Positions 7,556 to 12,076 of a stretch of DNA of 29,811 nucleotides are shown here, in pieces. This DNA is from Butyricicoccus sp. (GTDB lineage: Bacteria; Bacillota; Clostridia; Oscillospirales; Butyricicoccaceae). The notes beneath the pieces were generated by a model. The model saw only the letters and a program-made list of their open reading frames with translations, did not search any database and had not been told where the DNA came from. Every line of letters starts with the position of its first letter. The stretch's first letter is position 1. Location: contig JAHHRJ010000027.1 in assembly GCA_020025885.1 (NCBI GenBank), positions 1 through 29,811 of the forward strand. Reading direction: 5' to 3'. The position numbers and the translations under genes were made by a program.

Positions 7556-8839
7556 TTACTGAATCATAGACAACAGCAATTGCGCCAGAATATCGGAAAA
7601 TCTCTGCGCCTCCCCATTCTCTGTTGGTTTGCTGCTTGTACCTGTATCCGCTGCATACCATGCGGTCAAGCGGTCTGCCATACCTTGCACAGCAGGGATC
7701 GAACCATAGCGGAAAAATACGCTGCCGCCCACATTGCTTTTATCCTTTAAGTAATCCATGCTGGCAAATAGTGGATCTGTGGTCTGCCATACACCAGTTG
7801 GATTGTCCGCACAACGATATGCACCCATACCAATATACAACTTGACATCTTTTGTGCCCTGCACCGCCTGATTCCACCAGTCTGCCAGTGTGGCAAAGTC
7901 TGCCTGTGCATGGCCAATTTCCCAATAAATCTGCGGGATGATATAGTCCACCAAACCGTTTTCGATCCAGTATAAGCTGTCTGCATAGTTTGCGGTGTAA
8001 TGCTCGTAGCCATTGGTATTCGAGCCGCGCGGGTCTGTGGATCGATTCGCCCAGATACCAGATGGACTGATGCCAAACCGGATCTCTCTGCGCACAGCAT
8101 GTAGTGCTCTGTCCAGCTCACGTACCAGCTGGTTTACATTATCGCGGCGCCAGTCCGCAATGTCCGAAAAGTTCCCGCCATACTGCGCATACGTTGCAGA
8201 ATCTGGAAAATCCTTACCCGGATAGAAATAGTCGTCCATATGCAGACCATCAATATCGTAATTCTCCGCGATTTCTACCGCGCCCTGTACAACCAAATCA
8301 CGCACTTCTGGCAAACCCGGATTGAAATAATAATTTTGATCAGTATACTGGATCGTCCACTCTGGATGCTGCTTTGCCGGATGGCTGCTTACAAGGCTAT
8401 CCCACTCTGCCTGCTTGCCCTTGGTGATACGATAGGGATTGATCCATGCATGAAGTTCCAGACCGCGCTTGTGCGCCGCCTTGACCCAATACGCTAAGGG
8501 ATCAAAGCCGTCCTCTGGCGCGGTTCCCTGCCTGCCTGTGAGGTATTTACTCCAAGGAAACAGTTTGGATTTATAGAGTGCATCTGAGGACGGACGCACC
8601 TGCAAAAATACAGCATTGAGTCCCCATTTGACACAGTTGTCCAGAATGCTATCTGCTTCTGCCTTGAGTATGTCTGAATCGGTTGTTGGTTTGGCTGGGT
8701 AGTCTAGGTTATAGACCGAAGATACCCACACACCGCGCATCTCCTCTTTGACAGATGGGGTGCGTGTCGCGAATGCAGCGGTTGGCAAACAGATCGTGCA
8801 GACAAGTGCCAGTGCAATCATGCGGAAAATTCGTTTCAT
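7556..8839 (-). CDS. Secreted GHL10-type glycoside hydrolase (YngK-like)
   Basis: A 427-aa extracytoplasmic protein of the GHL10 (PF02638) glycosyl-hydrolase-like family. An N-terminal signal peptide MKRIFRMIALALVCTICLPTAAFA is followed by the family start EEMRGVWVSSVYNLDYP. The barrel motifs AVFLQVRPSSDALYKS, LELHAWINPYRI, DGLHMDDYFYP (acidic pair on a barrel strand), FGISPSGIW and DYIIPQIYWE occur in order. AGGAGG sits directly upstream of the ATG. Family members are thought to act on cell-wall or surface glycans; the substrate is not established. The acyl-ACP thioesterase follows in the same direction. The C-terminal 40 residues are low in family signal. Confidence 0.87.
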   Translation of the reverse strand: MKRIFRMIALALVCTICLPTAAFATRTPSVKEEMRGVWVSSVYNLDYPAKPTTDSDILKAEADSILDNCVKWGLNAVFLQVRPSSDALYKSKLFPWSKYLTGRQGTAPEDGFDPLAYWVKAAHKRGLELHAWINPYRITKGKQAEWDSLVSSHPAKQHPEWTIQYTDQNYYFNPGLPEVRDLVVQGAVEIAENYDIDGLHMDDYFYPGKDFPDSATYAQYGGNFSDIADWRRDNVNQLVRELDRALHAVRREIRFGISPSGIWANRSTDPRGSNTNGYEHYTANYADSLYWIENGLVDYIIPQIYWEIGHAQADFATLADWWNQAVQGTKDVKLYIGMGAYRCADNPTGVWQTTDPLFASMDYLKDKSNVGGSVFFRYGSIPAVQGMADRLTAWYAADTGTSSKPTENGEAQRFSDILAQLLLSMIQ

Positions 8840-8860
8840 AATTCCTCCTCTGGTGCTAGA

Positions 8861-8901
8861 AAATTCTGGAATAAAGATGAGTCCTACCTATTTCAGAATT
8901 T
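8861..8901. promoter_or_regulatory. Inverted repeat in the divergent glycosidase/kinase region
   Basis: AAATTCTGGAATA (8861-8873) and TATTTCAGAATTT (8889-8901) form 13-base arms with one mismatch and a 15-base centre. It lies 22-62 bases upstream of the glycosidase start, where an operator or leader hairpin could act. Confidence 0.4.
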
Positions 8902-8975
8902 GATGCCTACAAAAAGCATCCTTTTCCATGTCTTATTTTATGGTATCATTGTTCATAGTCTTTGGCAAGGGGGGC

Positions 8976-9004
8976 TTGACGCGGCTTATAAAAAATCGTA
9001 TGCT
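8976..9004 (+). promoter_or_regulatory. Candidate promoter for the pyridoxamine kinase gene
   Basis: TTGACG (8976-8981), 17 bases, then TATGCT (8999-9004). The translation start is 36 bases further on, after GAAGGG. Confidence 0.6.
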
Positions 9005-9040
9005 GGAAGCAGGACAATTCATGTGAAGGGATCTAAAATC

Positions 9041-9877
9041 ATGGAACAAAAAAAAGCGTTGGTACTTCAGGATCTATCCTGCACAGGACGCGCAGGGCTA
9101 ACACAAGCCATGTGTGCGTTATCTGCAATGGGTCATCAGTGCATTCCGCTTCCGACCGCAGTATATTCTGGTCATGCTGGGATCTCCGGATTTGAAACAG
9201 AAGACTTAACCGGGTGGATGGGACGTGCACTTGAGCATTATACCGCGCTTGACCTACAATTTGACGCAATACAAATCGGTTTTCTCAATACACCAGAACA
9301 GGTTGCCTGTGTACTGCAAGCGATCACACTGAAAAAGCCAGATGGCTTTGTGCTTGTAGACCCTGTTATGGGGGACAACGGCAAACTGTATCGGATCTGT
9401 ACGCCTGCGCTCGTACAAGAGATCGAGCACCTGTGCAGCGCCGCAAATTTCATTACGCCCAATGTCACAGAAGCGGCTGTGCTCTTGGGCTATCCGCCAG
9501 AAACCGCACCTGACGGGCTGGAGGATGCAAAGGATTGGGTGCGCCGTCTGTGTAATCGCTATGGCGTGCACACTATTCTGACCGGTCTAGGAGACGCTCA
9601 CACGGTCTGTACGCTCTGCGGACAAGGGAAAGAAATTACCATTGTTGAAAATCCACGGATCGGCGCATACTATCCAGGGACGGGTGATCTATTCGCCGCC
9701 GTTCTGCTGGGCGCCCTGCTCAACGGAGATTCCATAGAACAAGCTGCTCACTGTGCCGCACATTTTGTCTGTGACTGCATCGCAGCCACAAGCGCACAGG
9801 GAACAAATCCCAAATGGGGTGTCCAATTGGAACCACAACTTTGGAGGCTATTACTCAATGACAAACAAGCTGACTGA
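9041..9877 (+). CDS. Pyridoxamine kinase (PfkB/ribokinase-like)
   Basis: Phosphorylates pyridoxal, pyridoxamine or pyridoxine in vitamin B6 salvage. The 278-aa protein has the PdxK/PdxY hallmarks: an early LVLQDLSCTGRAGLTQAM loop, PTAVYSGHAG near residues 41-50, VLVDPVMGDNGKLY, TPNVTEAAVLLG and the terminal anion-hole motif GAYYPGTGDLFAAVLLG carrying the catalytic Asp. I start at MEQKKAL, where AAGGG lies 10 bases upstream and the promoter is just above. An open frame extends 141 bases further up but has no ribosome site and covers the promoter. The stop overlaps the next gene's start by 20 bases, implying coupling with the [2Fe-2S] gene. Confidence 0.88.
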   Translation: MEQKKALVLQDLSCTGRAGLTQAMCALSAMGHQCIPLPTAVYSGHAGISGFETEDLTGWMGRALEHYTALDLQFDAIQIGFLNTPEQVACVLQAITLKKPDGFVLVDPVMGDNGKLYRICTPALVQEIEHLCSAANFITPNVTEAAVLLGYPPETAPDGLEDAKDWVRRLCNRYGVHTILTGLGDAHTVCTLCGQGKEITIVENPRIGAYYPGTGDLFAAVLLGALLNGDSIEQAAHCAAHFVCDCIAATSAQGTNPKWGVQLEPQLWRLLLNDKQAD

Positions 9878-10478
9878 AATCGTCACATATTATAAGGGGT
9901 ACGGTGCACCAAGCGATCAAAGTGCTCTACTCGCCTGTCTGCGGGAAGCACAGGAAGCGTGCGGTGGCATGCTGGATGCTGCCGCCCAACAAGAGATCGG
10001 CGAAATTCTTGACGTGAAGCCCAGCTATCTACAAGCAGTTACGAAACGTATTTCCGACCTCAAACTATCCGGTGCCGCGCATACACTCACTGTATGCACA
10101 GGCGTAAACTGTTCTCGCCGCGGTGCAGAAATCCGCGAATACTTAGGGCTTGTTTGAAAATAGAGAAATTGACGGATTTTTCGCAGGGAGCGAGCAGCCA
10201 CAAGGCAAAAAACGCAGGAATCCTTGATGGATTTCGAGTATTTTTAACGCAGTGGATGCCGTTCCCTGTAGAAAAAGACAAATTTTCGATTTTTCAAACA
10301 GCCCCTAGAAAAAGAACTTGGCGCACAATCAGGTAAGACCTTTTTGAATGGTCACTGGACGTATCGCACTGCTGGCTGCCAGCGCGCTTGCCGAACGTCC
10401 CCCAATGTTCGCATCGATGGTCAGCTTGTGACAGGCATTACACTCGATGCATTGAAAAAGCGATTATCCGAAGCCTGA
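9858..10478 (+). pseudogene. NuoE-like [2Fe-2S] thioredoxin-fold protein, split by a MITE
   Basis: The 5' part (9858-10145) encodes MTNKLTEIVTYYKG... ending in CTGVNCSRRGAEIREYL. The 3' part (10308-10478) encodes EKELGAQSGKTF...AGCQRACRTSPNVRIDGQ and a TGA stop. Together they give 152 aa with the four cysteines (C-x4-C and C-x3-C) expected for the [2Fe-2S] subunit family of NADH dehydrogenases and hydrogenases (NuoE/HoxE/HndA-like). A 160-bp element flanked by TA interrupts it. Removing the element and one TA restores the codons TAC TTA GAA AAA exactly in frame. As it stands, the frame ends at TGA 10155-10157, before the second cysteine pair. GGAGG precedes the ATG, which overlaps the kinase gene. 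No NuoF-like partner is nearby. Confidence 0.9.
10146..10305 (+). mobile_element. MITE family A, copy 1 (inside the [2Fe-2S] gene)
   Basis: A 160-bp non-coding element bounded by TA dinucleotides (10144-10145 and 10306-10307). The ends form imperfect terminal inverted repeats: GGGCTTGTTTGAAAAT at the left, and GGGGCTGTTTGAAAAAT read inward from the right. No transposase is encoded. TA target duplication suggests mobilisation by an IS630/mariner-type transposase elsewhere (inference). The core at 10213-10235 is shared with family B. Confidence 0.88.
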
Positions 10479-10483
10479 TATTA

Positions 10484-10647
10484 GGGGCTATCTGAAAAAT
10501 CGAAATTCTGGTCTTTTTCTAAAATAATGAGCGGCATCTGCTATGTTAAAAATACTCGAAATCCATCAAGGATTCCTGCATTTTTTGCCTTGCATCTACA
10601 CACGCATTGCGAAAAGTTCGCCGATTTTTTTGTTTTCAGATACGTTC
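10484..10647 (-). mobile_element. MITE family A, copy 2 (inverted, more diverged)
   Basis: 164 bp, bounded by TA at 10482-10483 and 10648-10649, in opposite orientation to copy 1. The left end reads GGGGCTATCTGAAAAATCG. The right terminal repeat is decayed (inward GAACGTATCTGAAAAC). The shared core is at 10558-10579. It sits between the stop of the broken [2Fe-2S] gene and that gene's probable terminator. Confidence 0.82.
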
Positions 10648-10648
10648 T

Positions 10649-10679
10649 AAAATCCCCAGCGAAATCGTTGGGGATTTTT
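10649..10679 (+). terminator. Intrinsic terminator, original end of the kinase/[2Fe-2S] operon
   Basis: AAAATCCCCA (10649-10658) pairs with TGGGGATTTTT (10669-10679), with a partly paired GCGAAATCGT loop and a T run. It abuts the right end of MITE A copy 2. Without that insertion it would follow the stop codon by only a few bases. Confidence 0.8.
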
Positions 10680-10705
10680 ATAAATAAATTTTTTATATTT
10701 TTGTG

Positions 10706-10734
10706 TTGACATTAAGGATATAGCCTGATATAAT
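10706..10734 (+). promoter_or_regulatory. Consensus sigma-A promoter for tRNA-Gly(GCC)
   Basis: TTGACA (10706-10711), 17 bases, TATAAT (10729-10734): exact consensus. A perfect 9-bp inverted repeat ATATTGTTC/GAACAATAT (10737-10745 and 10751-10759) follows and ends exactly at the base before the tRNA 5' end. Confidence 0.92.
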
Positions 10735-10759
10735 AAATATTGTTCTGAGCGAACAATAT

Positions 10760-10835
10760 GCGGATGTAGCTCATCTGGTAGAGCGCCACCTTGCCAAGGT
10801 GGAGGTAGCGAGTTCGAGCCTCGTCATCCGCTCCA
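10760..10835 (+). tRNA. tRNA-Gly(GCC)
   Basis: A 76-nt cloverleaf with encoded CCA. The acceptor is GCGGATG/CATCCGC, the anticodon loop contains GCC, and the T-loop is TTCGAGC. It is transcribed alone from a consensus promoter and ends in its own terminator. Confidence 0.97.
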
Positions 10836-10838
10836 TTT

Positions 10839-10871
10839 AAAAAACCTCACTCAATCGAGTGAGGTTTTTTT
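10839..10871 (+). terminator. Terminator of tRNA-Gly(GCC)
   Basis: AAAACCTCACTC (10841-10852) pairs with GAGTGAGGTTTT (from 10857), followed by a T run. Confidence 0.9.
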
Positions 10872-11012
10872 GTTTTGTCTGCACCAAAAATGAAAAGATA
10901 CGTCAGAATTATACTAACGGTATGTATCCATGCGATCCGCTTCTGCTTTGTCATTATAAAATTCTCTCATTTCATTCTCGCAGTTCCCACGCTCCAATTT
11001 TATCAGGAAAAC

Positions 11013-11042
11013 AAAAAAAGACACCGTTTGGCGTCTTTTTTT
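11013..11042 (-). terminator. Terminator of the minus-strand tRNA cluster
   Basis: Read on the minus strand: A run, GACGCC, loop AAAC, GGTGTC (one G-U pair), T run. It starts 2 bases after the CCA of tRNA-Val. Confidence 0.85.
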
Positions 11043-11043
11043 A

Positions 11044-11119
11044 TGGTGGAAGTTACAGGGCTCGAACCTGTGACCCTCTGCTTGTAAGGCAGATGCTCTC
11101 CCAGCTGAGCTAAACTTCC
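11044..11119 (-). tRNA. tRNA-Val(TAC)
   Basis: A 76-nt tRNA with encoded CCA. The acceptor is GGAAGTT/AACTTCC, the anticodon stem TCTGC/GCAGA, and the loop CTTACAA gives TAC. It is the last gene of the minus-strand cluster. Confidence 0.96.
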
Positions 11120-11199
11120 AGGGAGATGATTCTCAGCATTTGATTGCTTAAAATCATAGTCATATATGCGATAAATCAATATCATAACTTGTTATAGTT

Positions 11200-11291
11200 G
11201 TGGCTCATCGGGGATTCGCTTTTTCTGTGGAAAAAGCCACGGCGGTTGTAATATGCCACTGGCATATTACTAAGAGCCGCCTTCCGAATCC
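11200..11291 (-). repeat. Structured tRNA-tail element, Lys copy
   Basis: Positions 11200-11218 duplicate the 3' end of tRNA-Lys (T-arm 3' strand, acceptor strand, discriminator and one C). An insert with two hairpins follows: GCTTTTTC/GAAAAAGC (11218-11237), and GGCGG...CCGCC (11241-11281) enclosing an 11-bp stem around loop ACT. It ends with CGAATCC (11285-11291), the reverse complement of the GGATTCG inside the tRNA piece (11212-11218). The whole can fold as a three-way junction. It lies 21 bases downstream of intact tRNA-Lys. The direct repeat period with the intact tRNA tail is 115 bp. Confidence 0.85.
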
Positions 11292-11312
11292 TTTGTGGTG
11301 ATCGTTGTGAAA

Positions 11313-11388
11313 TGGTGGCTCATCGGGGATTCGAACCCCGGACACCCTGCTTAAAAGGCAGGTGCTCTGCCAACTGAGCTAATGAACC
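11313..11388 (-). tRNA. tRNA-Lys(TTT)
   Basis: A 76-nt tRNA with encoded CCA. The acceptor is GGTTCAT/ATGAGCC and the anticodon loop CTTTTAA. Its 3' 19 nt are repeated downstream at 11200-11218. Confidence 0.96.
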
Positions 11389-11393
11389 ATATT

Positions 11394-11485
11394 TGGCTGG
11401 GACGGCTGGACTCGCTTTTTCTGCGGAAAAGCCACGGCGGTTGCAACATGCCACTGGCATATTGCCAAGAGCCGCCTTTCGAGTC
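11394..11485 (-). repeat. Structured tRNA-tail element, Gln copy
   Basis: Same architecture as the copy near tRNA-Lys. Positions 11394-11414 duplicate the last 21 nt of tRNA-Gln including CCA. The hairpin GCTTTT/AAAAGC and a GGCGG/CCGCC hairpin around ATGCC-ACT-GGCAT come next. CGAGTC (11480-11485) is the reverse complement of GACTCG in the tRNA piece (11409-11414). The repeat period with the intact tRNA-Gln tail is 112 bp. The core differs from the Lys copy at scattered positions, including a paired T-A to C-G change. Confidence 0.85.
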
Positions 11486-11505
11486 ATGTTCCCTGAAAAA
11501 AATAA

Positions 11506-11580
11506 TGGCTGGGACGGCTGGACTCGAACCAGCGAATGGAGGAGTCAAAGTCCTCTGCCTTACCGCTTGGCTACGCCCCA
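11506..11580 (-). tRNA. tRNA-Gln(TTG)
   Basis: A 75-nt tRNA with encoded CCA. The acceptor is TGGGGCG/CGTCCCA, the anticodon loop CTTTGAC, and the discriminator G. Its 3' 21 nt are duplicated at 11394-11414. Confidence 0.96.
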
Positions 11581-11583
11581 ATG

Positions 11584-11638
11584 TTAAAACGGGCGTTTGC
11601 CCTTTTAAGGACAATGCATTGCCTTGCAACGCATTGTC
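11584..11638 (-). repeat. Two spacer hairpins between tRNA-Gln and tRNA-His
   Basis: TTAAAACGGGC/GCCCTTTTAA (11584-11594, 11599-11608; one bulged C) and GACAATGCATTG/CAACGCATTGTC (11610-11621, 11627-11638; one mismatch). They could mark RNA processing sites in the multicistronic tRNA transcript. Confidence 0.6.
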
Positions 11639-11650
11639 AAGGGTTAAATA

Positions 11651-11728
11651 TGGGGTGAGTAATGGGAGTCGAACCCACGGCCTTCAGAGCCACAATCTGA
11701 CGCTCTAACCAACTGAGCTATACCCACC
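11651..11728 (-). tRNA. tRNA-His(GTG)
   Basis: Encoded CCA, acceptor GTGGGTA/TACTCAC with the extra 5' G (G-1) opposite discriminator C as usual for tRNA-His. The anticodon loop is TTGTGGC. Confidence 0.96.
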
Positions 11729-11768
11729 ATATAAAACTTGTTTTCGATGGAATTCATCAAAGGAAAAG

Positions 11769-11845
11769 TGGCACGCCAGGAGGGATTCGAACCCCCGGCC
11801 TACTGCTTAGAAGGCAGTTGCTCTATCCGACTGAGCTACTGGCGC
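11769..11845 (-). tRNA. tRNA-Arg(TCT)
   Basis: A 77-nt tRNA with encoded CCA. The acceptor is GCGCCAG/CTGGCGT (one G-U), and the anticodon loop CTTCTAA. Confidence 0.96.
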
Positions 11846-11899
11846 ATAGGTCATTCCCCACTGGGTACTTTGTCTGTCTAGGGTGCCAGTGAAGTTCTT

Positions 11900-11973
11900 T
11901 GGAGCGGGTGATGGGAATCGAACCCACGTGTTCAGCTTGGAAGGCTGACATTCTACCATTGAACTACACCCGC
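11900..11973 (-). tRNA. tRNA-Gly(TCC)
   Basis: A 74-nt tRNA with encoded CCA. The acceptor is GCGGGTG/CACCCGC and the anticodon loop CTTCCAA. It is the first gene of the six-tRNA cluster. Confidence 0.96.
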
Positions 11974-11993
11974 ATGTCACCTGAGACTATTAT

Positions 11994-12022
11994 AGTTTAT
12001 CAGGTTCGCCCCAGATTGTCAA
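11994..12022 (-). promoter_or_regulatory. Promoter of the six-tRNA cluster
   Basis: On the minus strand, TTGACA (12017-12022), 17 bases, TAAACT (11994-11999). It starts transcription about 15-20 bases before tRNA-Gly(TCC). No other promoter is evident between the tRNAs, so Gly-Arg-His-Gln-Lys-Val are probably one transcript. Confidence 0.75.
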
Positions 12023-12033
12023 GCCTTTTTTAA

Positions 12034-12066
12034 AAAACTTCCTGCCCAGCTTTCACTGGGCAGGAA
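12034..12066 (-). terminator. Terminator of the DUF5711-cvpA-clpE operon
   Basis: Perfect 11-bp stem TTCCTGCCCAG/CTGGGCAGGAA (12039-12066 as written on the plus strand) followed on the minus strand by GTTTTTTA. It lies 11 bases past the clpE-like stop, just ahead of the tRNA cluster promoter. Confidence 0.88.
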
Positions 12067-12076
12067 TGTTCAAGTT

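Noticed and set aside
10146..10647. CRISPR-like or tandem repeat array made by the two family A elements
   Set aside because: There are only two copies, in opposite orientation, with TA-flanked ends and unrelated sequence between them.
11351..11708. Open frames of about 90-110 codons across the tRNA cluster on both strands
   Set aside because: They run through tRNA genes and structured repeats and carry no protein family pattern.
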